Part shown: positions 18,015 through 27,209 of the stretch, one piece after another
Numbering within the stretch: position 1 is the stretch's first letter
Layout: every line of letters begins with the position of its first letter
Origin: Flavobacterium dankookense
Lineage (GTDB): Bacteria > Bacteroidota > Bacteroidia > Flavobacteriales > Flavobacteriaceae
Assembly: GCF_004362665.1 (NCBI RefSeq)
Contig: NZ_SNXR01000014.1
Location: 186,001 to 250,000 of the forward strand
Length of the DNA: 64,000 nt
Direction of reading: 5' to 3'
The notes under the pieces: model-generated
What the model was told of the DNA's origin: nothing
Seen by the model: the letters and a program-made list of their open reading frames with translations, nothing else
Databases searched by the model: none
Program-made: the position numbers and the translations under genes

Positions 18015-18539
18015 ATGCGTAAAGAGGATTGTTTCTATCTTGGCAAAATCGCTAAAAAATTTAGTTTCAAGGGAGAAGTTCTTGTCTATTTAGATACAGA
18101 CGAACCCGAATTATATGAAGATATGGAATCAGTTTTTGTTGAATTCAACAATAATCTGGTTCCATTTTTTATTGAAAATAGTTCACTACATAAAAATGAT
18201 TTCCTACGTGTTCGATTTGAAGATGTCGACTCTGAAGAAGAAGCCGATAAAATAATTGGGCTAGAGGTATACTTACCATTATCAATGTTGCCTAAACTTT
18301 CGGGCAATAAATTTTATTTTCACGAAGTTATTGGTTTTGAAATTGAAGACAAACGATTGGGTGTTTTTGGTAAAATTGTTTCTATAAACGATTCTTCAGC
18401 CCAACCATTATTCGAAGTTGTTAATGGTTCTGTGGAAATTCTTGTTCCGATGATTGATAAATTTCTTGTCAAGATTGATAGAGAAAATAAAAAAGTCATC
18501 ATGGATTTGCCAGAAGGACTTGTAGAAATGTACCTTTAG
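18015..18539 (+). CDS. rimM: Ribosome maturation factor RimM
   Basis: A 174-residue protein that helps 30S head assembly around S19. The N-terminal barrel has LGKIAKKFSFKGEVLVYLDTD; the C-terminal PRC barrel has FYFHEVIGFEIED and LVPMIDKFLVKID, then DLPEGLVEMYL. It starts 12 bp after rpsP; the pairing of S16 with RimM is conserved in bacteria. Confidence 0.95.
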   Translation: MRKEDCFYLGKIAKKFSFKGEVLVYLDTDEPELYEDMESVFVEFNNNLVPFFIENSSLHKNDFLRVRFEDVDSEEEADKIIGLEVYLPLSMLPKLSGNKFYFHEVIGFEIEDKRLGVFGKIVSINDSSAQPLFEVVNGSVEILVPMIDKFLVKIDRENKKVIMDLPEGLVEMYL

Positions 18540-18585
18540 TTAGATTTTTAGATTGTTGGATTTTTAGACTATATAGATTTATAAA
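18540..18585. repeat. Degenerate TTTTTAGATT tandem repeat before trmN6
   Basis: Units like GATTTTTAGATT recur four to five times between the rimM stop and the trmN6 start. No other signal is visible. Confidence 0.5.
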
Positions 18586-19299
18586 ATGGCAACTTTCAAT
18601 TTCAAACAATTTTCTGTTCAACAAGACAAATGTGCCATGAAAATAGGCACCGATAGTGTATTGCTTGGTTCTTGGTGTCCAATTGAGAACAATCCTTTTT
18701 CGGTTTTGGATATTGGTGCAGGAACTGGAGTTTTGTCTTTGATGTTGGCACAGCGAAGTCATGCCGAACAAATCGATGCTATTGAAATTGATGAAGATGC
18801 TTATGAACAATGTGTAGAAAACTTTGAATCTTCGCCTTGGAGCGATAGATTGTTTTGTTTTCATGCTAGTTTGGACGAATTTTTGGAAGAACCCGAAGAT
18901 GAATATGACATCATCATTTCCAATCCGCCGTTTTATTCTGAAGATTATAAAACCGATAATTCCCAGAGAGATTTAGCGCGTTTTCAAGATGCTATGCCGT
19001 TTGAAGAATTAGTGGAAGCAGCTGATTTACTTCTATCGGAGAATGGTATTTTTGCTGTAATCATTCCGTTTAAAGAGGAAGAACGTTTTGTTGATTTGTG
19101 TGCTGAAGTGGAACTATTTCCTGTAAAAGTTACGCGAGTGAAAGGTTCTCACACTACACCAATCGTTCGAAGTTTATTGGCTTTTAAACGTTATGAACTT
19201 TCGGTTTTAACAGCTGATGAATTGGTAATTGAGATCAATAGACATGAATATACTGATGATTATATCAACCTGACTAAAGATTTCTATTTGAAAATGTAA
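18586..19299 (+). CDS. trmN6: tRNA1(Val) adenine-37 N6-methyltransferase
   Basis: A 237-residue SAM-dependent methyltransferase of the YfiC type. FSVQQDKCAMKIGTDSVLLGSW is at residues 8-29, motif I is LDIGAGTGVLSLML near 45, and the N6-adenine signature NPPF is in IISNPPFYSED near 104. It methylates A37 of tRNA-Val. It lies behind rpsP-rimM, separated by a short AT-rich repeat. Confidence 0.9.
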   Translation: MATFNFKQFSVQQDKCAMKIGTDSVLLGSWCPIENNPFSVLDIGAGTGVLSLMLAQRSHAEQIDAIEIDEDAYEQCVENFESSPWSDRLFCFHASLDEFLEEPEDEYDIIISNPPFYSEDYKTDNSQRDLARFQDAMPFEELVEAADLLLSENGIFAVIIPFKEEERFVDLCAEVELFPVKVTRVKGSHTTPIVRSLLAFKRYELSVLTADELVIEINRHEYTDDYINLTKDFYLKM

Positions 19300-19385
19300 A
19301 AGGAATCACAATTAACAATCCTTTATCATTTAGCATTCCTTAAATCAGATACATTTAGGTCGGTATAACCTAAAACTGATTTCAC

Positions 19386-20114
19386 TTGAAACTAAAACTC
19401 CTTTTATCCTTTTTACTTTTCACTTTCTTTTACTGTTTTGCTCAGGCACAGAAAACCATCAATGGCAAAGTTATTTGTAACGAAATGGCTTTGGAGAAAA
19501 TCGATGTGGTCAACCTCAACTCCAAAAAAAGTAGCACAACTGATAGTCAAGGTAACTTTAGTATTGAAGCGAAAGTTAACGATGTACTTTTAGTATTATC
19601 CAAAGACTATTACGATATCAAGGTTACAATTACAGCTGCTGATTTTTCAAAAGACCGATTGCGTATTGCCTTGAGTAAAAAACCTATTGAACTTGATGAA
19701 GTTACTATAAACAAAGTTGAAAAAGTTAATGTTATTGTTTCGCCAGAAGAGATAGCGATGTCTAAAATTGCTAAGTTTGAAAGTGCGCCAAAAACAGTTG
19801 GTGTTTACACTGGTGAAATGCCTTATGGAATGGATTTCGTTGGGCTTTTCAAAAAAATATTCAAGTCAAACAAAAAGAAGGATAAGAACGAAACGTCACG
19901 ATTTGTTAGCTTTAAAGAATATGCGGTTTCGAAGTTTGATGCGGATGAATTTTTCTATAAAAAACTGAAAATAAAACCCGACGAACTCGATTTATTTATT
20001 GCTTTTTGTGAAAGTGATGCTCACTATAAAACCATTATGGAACGTGAAGATACTTTGGAAACGATGGAGTTTTTAATGGCAAGAAATGAAGCTTTTCAGA
20101 AACTGGAGCGATAA
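19386..20114 (+). CDS. Secreted CarboxypepD_reg-like protein, TTG start
   Basis: A 242-residue protein. The only start giving an intact signal peptide (KLKLLLSFLLFTFFYCFAQA) is TTG at 19386; the frame is closed by a TGA just upstream. Residues 22-95 are a carboxypeptidase-regulatory-like fold (INGKVICNEMALEKIDVVNL, TDSQGNFSI). The C-terminal half is charged and unassigned. Such proteins in Bacteroidota are often envelope-associated and of unknown role. A 7-bp inverted repeat TTTAGGT/ACCTAAA (19354-19374) sits 12 bp before the start. Confidence 0.75.
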   Translation: MKLKLLLSFLLFTFFYCFAQAQKTINGKVICNEMALEKIDVVNLNSKKSSTTDSQGNFSIEAKVNDVLLVLSKDYYDIKVTITAADFSKDRLRIALSKKPIELDEVTINKVEKVNVIVSPEEIAMSKIAKFESAPKTVGVYTGEMPYGMDFVGLFKKIFKSNKKKDKNETSRFVSFKEYAVSKFDADEFFYKKLKIKPDELDLFIAFCESDAHYKTIMEREDTLETMEFLMARNEAFQKLER

Positions 20115-20130
20115 TTCAACACGGAGTTTT

Positions 20131-20198
20131 AGCCCAGATGGAAGCGGCATCCTTTTTATCTCGTTTTGAAAACGAGATAAAAAGATATAGCGGACAGC
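20131..20198 (+). repeat. Interspersed hairpin element, copy 2
   Basis: AGCCCAGATGGAAGCGGCATC flank (20131-20151, beginning AGCCC) followed by perfect 16-nt arms 20152-20167 and 20169-20184, then GATATAGCGGACAGC. A further small palindrome AGCTGG..CAGCT follows. It lies between the CarboxypepD_reg-like gene and the acyl-CoA dehydrogenase gene. Confidence 0.85.
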
Positions 20199-20253
20199 TG
20201 GAATCAGCTCCAAAAAATAACAATTGTTAAAGTGAATCTCAAATATGTTTTAT

Positions 20254-20261
20254 TACCTTTG
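20254..20261 (+). promoter_or_regulatory. -7 element TACCTTTG upstream of gcdH
   Basis: TACCTTTG ends 33 nt before the ATG at 20295. The nearest TTG upstream (20224-20226) is 27 nt away, longer than usual. Confidence 0.55.
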
Positions 20262-20294
20262 CAAACGTTTTCGTGAAACACAAAATTGATACAA

Positions 20295-21473
20295 ATGAAA
20301 CCAGATTTATTTCAAGCTCCTGATTATTACTTGTTAGACGATTTGCTAACAGACGAACATAAATTAGTGCGCGACTCGGCTCGTGCATGGGTAAAACGTG
20401 AAGTTTCACCTATTATTGAAGACTATGCACAACGTGCTGAATTTCCAAAGCAAATTATTAAAGGTTTGGGAGAAATTGGCGGTTTTGGACCTTACATTCC
20501 TGAGGAATATGGCGGTGCAGGTTTGGACCAAATTGCCTATGGATTGATTATGCAAGAAATTGAAAGAGGTGATTCTGGTGTTCGTTCTACGTCGTCGGTT
20601 CAATCGTCTTTAGTGATGTACCCTATTTGGAAATTTGGAACTGAAGAACAAAGACAAAAATATTTACCAAAATTAGCAACTGGAGAATTCATGGGTTGTT
20701 TCGGATTGACTGAACCAGATCACGGTTCGAATCCAAGTGGAATGACAACAAACTTTAAAGACATGGGCGATCATTATTTATTGAATGGTGCCAAAATGTG
20801 GATTTCAAATGCGCCTTTCGCAGATGTTGCGGTAGTTTGGGCAAAAAATGAAGAAGGAAGAATTCACGGATTAATTGTTGAACGCGGAATGGAAGGTTTT
20901 ACAACTCCAGAAACTCACAACAAATGGTCACTTCGTGCTTCTGCAACTGGAGAATTAATTTTTGATAACGTAAAAGTTCCTAAAGAAAATCTATTGCCAG
21001 GAAAATCTGGACTTGGTGCGCCAATGATGTGTTTAGATTCTGCTCGTTACGGAATTGCTTGGGGTGCAATTGGTGCTGCAATGGATTGTTATGATACGGC
21101 TTTGCGTTATGCAAAAGAAAGAATTCAGTTTGACAAACCAATCGCTGGAACACAATTACAACAAAAGAAATTGGCTGAAATGATTACTGAAATTACGAAG
21201 GCGCAATTGTTAACATGGCGATTGGGCGTTTTGAGAAATGAAGGAAAAGCAACTACGGCACAAATCTCAATGGCGAAACGAAACAACGTGGACATGGCGA
21301 TTAACATCGCTCGTGAAGCACGTCAAATTCTTGGCGGAATGGGAATTACAGGTGAATATTCTATCATGCGTCACAGTATGAATTTAGAATCGGTAATCAC
21401 TTATGAAGGAACGCACGATATTCACTTGTTGATTACTGGTGCAGATATTACTGGTATACCTGCTTTTAAGTAA
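20295..21473 (+). CDS. gcdH: Acyl-CoA dehydrogenase, glutaryl-CoA dehydrogenase type
   Basis: A 392-residue FAD enzyme; ATG at 20295 is preferred to the in-frame TTG at 20286. Signatures: RSTSSVQSSLVMYPIWKFG, GCFGLTEPDHGSNPSGM (residues about 135-150), KMWISNAPFADV, and near the end ESVITYEGTHDIHLLITG, whose Glu is the catalytic base. This set matches glutaryl-CoA dehydrogenase, which converts glutaryl-CoA to crotonyl-CoA in lysine/tryptophan breakdown. It has its own -7 element and terminator. Another short-chain acyl-CoA substrate cannot be excluded. Confidence 0.85.
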   Translation: MKPDLFQAPDYYLLDDLLTDEHKLVRDSARAWVKREVSPIIEDYAQRAEFPKQIIKGLGEIGGFGPYIPEEYGGAGLDQIAYGLIMQEIERGDSGVRSTSSVQSSLVMYPIWKFGTEEQRQKYLPKLATGEFMGCFGLTEPDHGSNPSGMTTNFKDMGDHYLLNGAKMWISNAPFADVAVVWAKNEEGRIHGLIVERGMEGFTTPETHNKWSLRASATGELIFDNVKVPKENLLPGKSGLGAPMMCLDSARYGIAWGAIGAAMDCYDTALRYAKERIQFDKPIAGTQLQQKKLAEMITEITKAQLLTWRLGVLRNEGKATTAQISMAKRNNVDMAINIAREARQILGGMGITGEYSIMRHSMNLESVITYEGTHDIHLLITGADITGIPAFK

Positions 21474-21500
21474 CATTAAACAATAAATAAAATTGATATA

Positions 21501-21532
21501 AAATGCTTCTCAGTTCAGGGAAGCATTTTTAC
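21501..21532 (+). terminator. Terminator of gcdH
   Basis: AAATGCTTC (21501-21509) pairs with GAAGCATTT (21520-21528), followed by TTTA. The tail overlaps the -7 element TACTTTTG of the next gene. Confidence 0.8.
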
Positions 21533-21537
21533 TTTTG
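21530..21537 (+). promoter_or_regulatory. -7 element TACTTTTG for the DUF3050 gene
   Basis: TACTTTTG lies 54 nt before the ATG at 21591, right after the gcdH terminator. Confidence 0.55.
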
Positions 21538-21590
21538 TAATGAGATGTAATCCAAAATGGATGATACTTCGTATTTAATAATAAAAAGCT

Positions 21591-22373
21591 ATGACAATTC
21601 TAGAAATCAACACCAAAATCCAACCACAGAAACAACAATTGTTACAACATCCACTATATGAAAAAGTAAAAACCATAGACGATTTACATCAGTTTTTAGA
21701 AAGTCATGTTTATGCAGTTTGGGATTTTATGTCGCTGTTAAAAGCATTACAACGCCAATTGACTTGTACTTCAACACCATGGTTTGCCTCGGCTAATCCA
21801 GAAACAAGATATTTGATTAATGAGATTGTTTTGGCGGAAGAAAGCGATTTGACTTTGGACGGAAAAAGATTAAGTCACTTTGAAATGTATGTTGACGCAA
21901 TGAAAGATTGTGGTGCAAATACTATTGAATTGAATGCTTTCCTGCAAAATATAGTTGACACAAAAAATGTTTTTATTGCAATAAAGCAAAGTAATTTGCA
22001 CCAAAACATCAAAAACTTTCTTGACTTTACTTTTCGAGTAATTGAAGAAGGAAAATCACATAAAATTGCAGCAGCATTTACTTTTGGAAGAGAAGATTTA
22101 ATTCCAAATATGTTTACAGAAATTTTAAAAAGTTTTCAGCAAAATTTCCCAGAAACCGATTTATCGAAACTGATTTACTACTTCGAAAGACATATTGAAC
22201 TTGACGCTGACGAACACGGTCCAATGGCGATGCAAATGATAAACGAACTTTGTGGCAATGATTCTCAAAAATGGCGTGATGTTGAAGAAGTTTCAATAAT
22301 GGCGTTAGAAAAACGAATTGGGCTTTGGGATGCTATTGAAGAGCAGATAGAAAATGCAGTAGAATTAGCTTAA
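21591..22373 (+). CDS. DUF3050, heme-oxygenase-like fold
   Basis: A 260-residue cytoplasmic all-helical protein of the DUF3050 family. Possible metal ligands lie in helices: E and H in FLESHVYAVWDFM (about residues 36-48), E and D in EIVLAEESD (about 81-89), a His-Glu in SHFEMY, and HIELDADEHG (about 201-210), which contains a Dx3H. This arrangement resembles heme-oxygenase-like diiron oxidases, but the family is uncharacterised. It is followed 2 bp later by an SGNH hydrolase lipoprotein gene. Confidence 0.8.
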   Translation: MTILEINTKIQPQKQQLLQHPLYEKVKTIDDLHQFLESHVYAVWDFMSLLKALQRQLTCTSTPWFASANPETRYLINEIVLAEESDLTLDGKRLSHFEMYVDAMKDCGANTIELNAFLQNIVDTKNVFIAIKQSNLHQNIKNFLDFTFRVIEEGKSHKIAAAFTFGREDLIPNMFTEILKSFQQNFPETDLSKLIYYFERHIELDADEHGPMAMQMINELCGNDSQKWRDVEEVSIMALEKRIGLWDAIEEQIENAVELA

Positions 22374-22375
22374 GT

Positions 22376-23086
22376 ATGAAAAAGTTTTTAAAATCTTTAC
22401 TTTTCTTCTTTATTATTGGACAGTTACTTTTTAGTTGTAGTGCTGAAAGTACAGTTGCAGAAGAGAATAATAACGTTTTAAAAACATTTAATTATTTAGC
22501 ACTCGGCGACAGTTATACTATTGGTCAAAATGTTTGTGAAACTTGCCGATTTCCAATTCAACTACAAGATAGTATTAAAAAATACACTGCTTCAAATGAT
22601 GTAATTACCACAAAAATAATTGCAACAACGGGTTGGACAACTACCAATTTAAAAAATGCCATTGCATCACAAAATCCAGCAAATAACTATGATTTGGTTA
22701 CGTTGCTAATTGGCGTAAACAATCAATATCAGAATCAACCTTTTAGCCTATATGAGCAAGAATTTCCAGAATTGGTAAACATAGCCATCACAAAAGCTAA
22801 AGGAATAAAAGCTAATGTAATTGTAATATCCATTCCCGATTATGCTTACACACCTTTTGGAAATGGAAACGCCACTATTTCTACTCAAGTAGACACTTAT
22901 AATGCTTTTGCAGAAAATTATTGCATTCAGAACAATATCACTTTTATAAACATTACCGATATTACTAGACAAGGATTATCGCAACCTAATTTTGTTGCCA
23001 ATGATGGTTTGCATCCATCTGAAATTGCTTATACTAAATTTGTAGAAAGAATTTTACCGAAAGCGAAAGAAATTCTGGGATTGTAA
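22376..23086 (+). CDS. SGNH/GDSL hydrolase lipoprotein
   Basis: A 236-residue lipoprotein, with acylated Cys at C21 in LLFSC. The catalytic block I is ALGDSYTIG (S46), an oxyanion Gly is in TGWTT, the Asn block is in LLIGVNNQYQ, and the C-terminal Asp-His pair is in NDGLHPSEIAYTKF. It is a secreted esterase/lipase type, perhaps deacylating a polysaccharide or lipid at the cell surface. It starts 2 bp after the DUF3050 stop. Confidence 0.88.
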   Translation: MKKFLKSLLFFFIIGQLLFSCSAESTVAEENNNVLKTFNYLALGDSYTIGQNVCETCRFPIQLQDSIKKYTASNDVITTKIIATTGWTTTNLKNAIASQNPANNYDLVTLLIGVNNQYQNQPFSLYEQEFPELVNIAITKAKGIKANVIVISIPDYAYTPFGNGNATISTQVDTYNAFAENYCIQNNITFINITDITRQGLSQPNFVANDGLHPSEIAYTKFVERILPKAKEILGL

Positions 23087-23089
23087 ATA

Positions 23090-24106
23090 TTATTGTTTTT
23101 TTGATTTCCAAATAAATCCATCCAATAAATAATGGGTAAACTGCGGAACGGTTAACAAAGGAACGAGTATAAACTGCCAATTTGAAAAATCAAAAGTTGT
23201 CATTGAAAATTGCTCATTCCAAACAAAAATCTCCCATAAAAACTCTTCTGAAAAAGCTATAATCAAAAGGATTACTATAAAAATAAGTACTCCTTTGTAT
23301 TGCTTTAGCATGCTTAAAAATCCTAAATCTTCTTTAGTTTTTTTCTCGATTTCGTTCAAATAAATCAAAGCCATATAAGGAATTCCATGAGAAACTACAT
23401 TTAGTAAAGTGAAAACCAAATCGTTATTAAAGTAAACTATTCCAAAATACCAAGAAAGTATAGTTCCAACAATAATAGCGTTCTTTGGGATATTAAAAAA
23501 ATTCGACTTTATGGAAATATAAATTGTTCTAAAAATATAAAATACAACTATTACAAAATAAATCCATGTAAGAACTTCGAGCAATCTTGGATTTTCATAC
23601 TTCAAAAATTCGTTCTCTACAAACCAATTGAACTTTCGTTTTGGCGATAAAAACCAATACAGCATAGGATAAATAGTAGCCGAATAAATTATCAAATTAT
23701 CAATCCATGCATACATTTTATCTTCATTTCTAGAGTACAATCGCATAAAACCATATTGCTGACGAATGAAATGAAAAACCGCTACATAAGCCAAAACCGA
23801 CCAAAATATTTGGCTGCCAAATAGAAATAAAATGAACCCAATTAAGAAGCAAAAAATGGGTAATCCAATGTACAATTGTTTTCTTCTTTGAAATTCTGAA
23901 GCAACAAAATAGGTTTTAAATAATGTAGAATAAACATGAGCAACATCAATAAAAACAATTAAAAACAACCAAGTATAAAACGAATAACTTTCTTCGATTT
24001 CGGTTAACCAATTTTGAAATAACAAAACAATTGCCAACACAATAAAAGATGGCGCAAGTATAAAAACTCCGTCGGTTTTGGCTTTATGTATCCAAGGTTG
24101 CACCAT
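23090..24106 (-). CDS. Polytopic membrane protein with conserved-looking His cluster
   Basis: A 338-residue protein with about eight or nine transmembrane segments. Histidines lie at helix borders: DVAHVYSTLFKTY (about residue 57), AVFHFIRQQYGF (about 112), VVSHGIPYMALIY (about 240) and PQFTHYLLDGFIW (about 325). The last one resembles motifs of membrane oxygenases or hydroxylases; this is inference. The ATG at 24106 directly abuts the stop of the FAD enzyme gene (24107), so it is the last gene of the speD operon. The family is unnamed to me. Confidence 0.75.
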   Translation of the reverse strand: MVQPWIHKAKTDGVFILAPSFIVLAIVLLFQNWLTEIEESYSFYTWLFLIVFIDVAHVYSTLFKTYFVASEFQRRKQLYIGLPIFCFLIGFILFLFGSQIFWSVLAYVAVFHFIRQQYGFMRLYSRNEDKMYAWIDNLIIYSATIYPMLYWFLSPKRKFNWFVENEFLKYENPRLLEVLTWIYFVIVVFYIFRTIYISIKSNFFNIPKNAIIVGTILSWYFGIVYFNNDLVFTLLNVVSHGIPYMALIYLNEIEKKTKEDLGFLSMLKQYKGVLIFIVILLIIAFSEEFLWEIFVWNEQFSMTTFDFSNWQFILVPLLTVPQFTHYLLDGFIWKSKKQ

Positions 24107-25714
24107 TTAGATTATTTTATTTACAACATTAATTCCTTGATGAAATGCTTCTTCAAAAATAGATATTCCCGATAAATCCGAATGTGCAAAAAAGATTTTA
24201 TCATCAATAGATTGAGCTGCTTTTTGTTTGCTTTCGCCAAATAGAAATTCTGGTTTTGGGCTAATCATTCCGTGTCCTAACAAATGAATATCGATACTTT
24301 CTGTTACTTCTTCTATATTAGGATGCGAAATTTTTAAATCTTCCAACACTAAACTTTTCCAATATTCCTTTGGCTTTTTATAGCTATCTCTCCTGCTTTT
24401 TCCACAATCTGATGATGAAAAACTAAAATAATACGTAATCACTTTTTTATCCTGAATTTGTTGCAACGACTGGTGTTGATCGAAAATATAACCCAATCCT
24501 TTCGAGCCATGAGCCACATTATCCCAGCACAATGGAAAACTAAAATTATCGGTTAAATCAGAAACTACTAATGTTGCCAAAAGCCAAGGCGCATAATGAA
24601 AATCTTTGGTTAATTCTTTTCTGTCTTTAAACAAATATTGATTTACAAATTGCGGTGTTGCCATAATAATTTTATCGGCAATAATCTCAATAGAAGTTTT
24701 TGTTTTATCATCAAAAACCAAGGCTACTGCTTTACCATTTTCGGTTTTCACTTCGTAAACCAAATGATTTTGCAGTGTTTTTCCTTTGGAATATTTTTTT
24801 AAATGATGCGTAAGTCTTGCATTACCTTCAGGCCAAGTTAAAACGTTATCATTTTTATCTTGCGTACTGTTTTGTTTTCTCGCAGCAAAATAATGAATTC
24901 CGGCATAAGCAGAAACGAATTCAATTCCTAAACCAAAATCATCTCTGCAACAATAATCTACATAAACCAAAAGCGGATTTGATTTAAAATTTTGTTGCTT
25001 CAGCCATTCTTTCATGGTTAGTTTGTCCAAACTTTTAACGGCATCATTTTGAGAAGATAAAGCCATCGGAATATTGAACCAATACAAACCAAAGTCATCT
25101 TTTTTGGTTCTAAAATCATCCATCATCGAAAAAAATCGAAGTAATTCTGCGTCTTCCTCTGCTGAATTTCCAACTTTTGGAACAATTCCTTCTTGCCAAT
25201 TGTTTTTGTAAAATAATCGTTCGTCTGGTGAAAACGTTAGTTGCGTTTCATCAAATTTTGGAAAACCTTTTTCATCATAACCTAAAATAATTTTTTCTTC
25301 TTCTAGAAATTGCAGTAACTCTTTATCTTCCTGGTTTGGCAAAGGCAAATAATGTGCGCCAAGAGGAAATTTCGAATACTGATTTTCACCATTGGAAGAA
25401 TTTCCACCCAAATTATTTTCTAATTCGACCAACAAAAATTCGGAAATTCCTTTTTTAGAAAGCTGTCTTGCAGCAGACAAACCTGTTATTCCGCCACCAA
25501 TAATTAAATATGGAATAGAAATTTGCTTAGATGGTTTTGGAAAATTCTTAACTCGAAGTTTATGTCCTAAAATATGATTGGTTCCTGATAGCCGAATTAA
25601 AAGCGAAATTACTTTTTCTTTACAAGCATCGAGAAGCGGAACAATCAGTAAAGTTGCTCCTAAAAACTTAAAGAAATTCCTTCTCGAACTACTATAATTT
25701 TCCCCATTCTTCAT
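24107..25714 (-). CDS. Exported FAD-dependent amine-oxidase-like oxidoreductase
   Basis: A 535-residue flavoprotein. The N-terminus has a Tat-type signal (SRRNFFKFLG at about residues 10-19) followed by a hydrophobic stretch ending in LLDAC, so it may be a Tat-exported lipoprotein. FAD binding: LIIGGGITGLSAARQLS (about residue 70-86) and the distal Glu in LLVELENNLGGNS. Near the C-terminus, FFAHSDLSGISIFEEAFHQGINV resembles the closing FAD segment of amine oxidases. The gene overlaps the SpeE-like gene by 23 bp. In this operon an amine-containing substrate such as a polyamine adduct is plausible but inferred. Confidence 0.85.
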   Translation of the reverse strand: MKNGENYSSSRRNFFKFLGATLLIVPLLDACKEKVISLLIRLSGTNHILGHKLRVKNFPKPSKQISIPYLIIGGGITGLSAARQLSKKGISEFLLVELENNLGGNSSNGENQYSKFPLGAHYLPLPNQEDKELLQFLEEEKIILGYDEKGFPKFDETQLTFSPDERLFYKNNWQEGIVPKVGNSAEEDAELLRFFSMMDDFRTKKDDFGLYWFNIPMALSSQNDAVKSLDKLTMKEWLKQQNFKSNPLLVYVDYCCRDDFGLGIEFVSAYAGIHYFAARKQNSTQDKNDNVLTWPEGNARLTHHLKKYSKGKTLQNHLVYEVKTENGKAVALVFDDKTKTSIEIIADKIIMATPQFVNQYLFKDRKELTKDFHYAPWLLATLVVSDLTDNFSFPLCWDNVAHGSKGLGYIFDQHQSLQQIQDKKVITYYFSFSSSDCGKSRRDSYKKPKEYWKSLVLEDLKISHPNIEEVTESIDIHLLGHGMISPKPEFLFGESKQKAAQSIDDKIFFAHSDLSGISIFEEAFHQGINVVNKII

Positions 25715-27209
25715 CGAAATAGCGTACTAAAACTTGGTTATCTAATCGATTAATTTTAATGTCTTTTGAAATCATATCATTGGAAAAATAATTGAATTTT
25801 TCAAACTGATAATTGTAAAAACGCAATCCGTCAACAGTTCTATTGACTTTGTTAAAATTGGTTCCAAAACCACTTATTGCAATAGTAAAACCCCATTCGC
25901 CAAACGATGGAACATAAGCATGATAAGCATCAATTTGAGGAAAAACTTGCATCACAGTCTTGTTGATACACCAAAATGATTTTGGAGCAAAATATGGCGA
26001 AGTCGTTTGAATTACCACAACAGCATCAGGCGAAAGTAGTTGTTGCATTGTGCTGTAAAAATTCAACGAATACAATTTACCCAAACTATAATTGGAAGGA
26101 TCAGGAAAATCAATAATTACGACATCAAATTTCTCTTTCGTTTCTTTTGCCCAAATGTAAGCGTCTTTGTTATACACTGTAACTTTAGAGTTATTCAAAG
26201 CATTTTTATTGAAATCGACCAATACCTGATTGGTTTTGAACAACTTGGTCATTCCTTCATCCAAATCGACCAAAGTGACTTTTTTTACATCTTTGTATTT
26301 TAGAATTTCTCGAACCGCCAAACCATCTCCACCACCTAGAACTAGTACATTATCAACTTTTTTAGCCATTGACATTGCTGGATGAACCAAAGCTTCGTGA
26401 TAACGATACTCGTCGGCAGAACTGAATTGGAGATTGTTGTTTAAGTATAATCGGTAATCGCTTTTATTGTGGGTTAAAACGATACGTTGGTATTGAGTTG
26501 AATTGGTATAAATGATGTTCTCTCCATACAATTTACCTTCAGAATAGGACAGGATATTTTCGGAGAAAAAGAAAGTAACCAATAAAACTAGAAAAGAAAA
26601 AATGGCTTTTGCTCGAAGTAATTTTACCTTTTTTAATTCTGATTTTAATAAATAACAAAGTACAATAGCAATAGAAATATTAATCATTCCGAAGAATAAA
26701 GATGTTCCTATAATTCCGAGTTTTGGAACTAAAATTAACGGAAAAAGAATGGATGCTAATAAAGCGCCAATATAGTCAAAAGTAAAAACATTGGAAACCA
26801 AATCTTTGAATTCTACTTTATCTTTAAGAATGTTCATCAGTAACGGAATTTCCAATCCGACAAGACATCCTGTGATGAAAACTAACAAATAAAGAATAAA
26901 TTGAAAGGCAAAAGCGGTTTCAAATAATAGAAAAAGAATAACCGAACTCAATCCACCAATTAATCCGACTAGAATTTCTATTTCCACAAAAGTATTGAGT
27001 AGATTTTTGGTAATAAATTTTGAAAAATACGACCCAATTCCCATCGAAAAGAGATACACTCCAATGATGAAAGAAAATTGTTTTACCGAATCGCCCAATA
27101 AATAACTCGCCAAGGTACCTGCGACTAATTCATAAACTAATCCGCAAGTGGCGATGGTAAAAACAGCAAAAAGTAATAAATATTCAAACTTTAAGAATTT
27201 ATTACCCAT
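25692..27209 (-). CDS. Membrane-bound polyamine aminopropyltransferase (SpeE-like)
   Basis: A 505-residue protein; ATG at 27209 overlaps the DUF350 stop (ATGGGTAA) and is preferred to the GTG at 27221. Residues 1-215 hold about seven transmembrane segments. The rest is a spermidine-synthase fold: LYLNNNLQFSSADEYRYHE (about 245-263), LVLGGGDGLAVREIL (SAM-binding loop), VTLVDLDEG, and DVVIIDFPDPSNYSLGKLYS. It should transfer the aminopropyl group of decarboxylated SAM to an amine acceptor at the membrane. Such fusions often neighbour DUF350 and speD-like genes, as here. Confidence 0.88.
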   Translation of the reverse strand: MGNKFLKFEYLLLFAVFTIATCGLVYELVAGTLASYLLGDSVKQFSFIIGVYLFSMGIGSYFSKFITKNLLNTFVEIEILVGLIGGLSSVILFLLFETAFAFQFILYLLVFITGCLVGLEIPLLMNILKDKVEFKDLVSNVFTFDYIGALLASILFPLILVPKLGIIGTSLFFGMINISIAIVLCYLLKSELKKVKLLRAKAIFSFLVLLVTFFFSENILSYSEGKLYGENIIYTNSTQYQRIVLTHNKSDYRLYLNNNLQFSSADEYRYHEALVHPAMSMAKKVDNVLVLGGGDGLAVREILKYKDVKKVTLVDLDEGMTKLFKTNQVLVDFNKNALNNSKVTVYNKDAYIWAKETKEKFDVVIIDFPDPSNYSLGKLYSLNFYSTMQQLLSPDAVVVIQTTSPYFAPKSFWCINKTVMQVFPQIDAYHAYVPSFGEWGFTIAISGFGTNFNKVNRTVDGLRFYNYQFEKFNYFSNDMISKDIKINRLDNQVLVRYFDEEWGKL

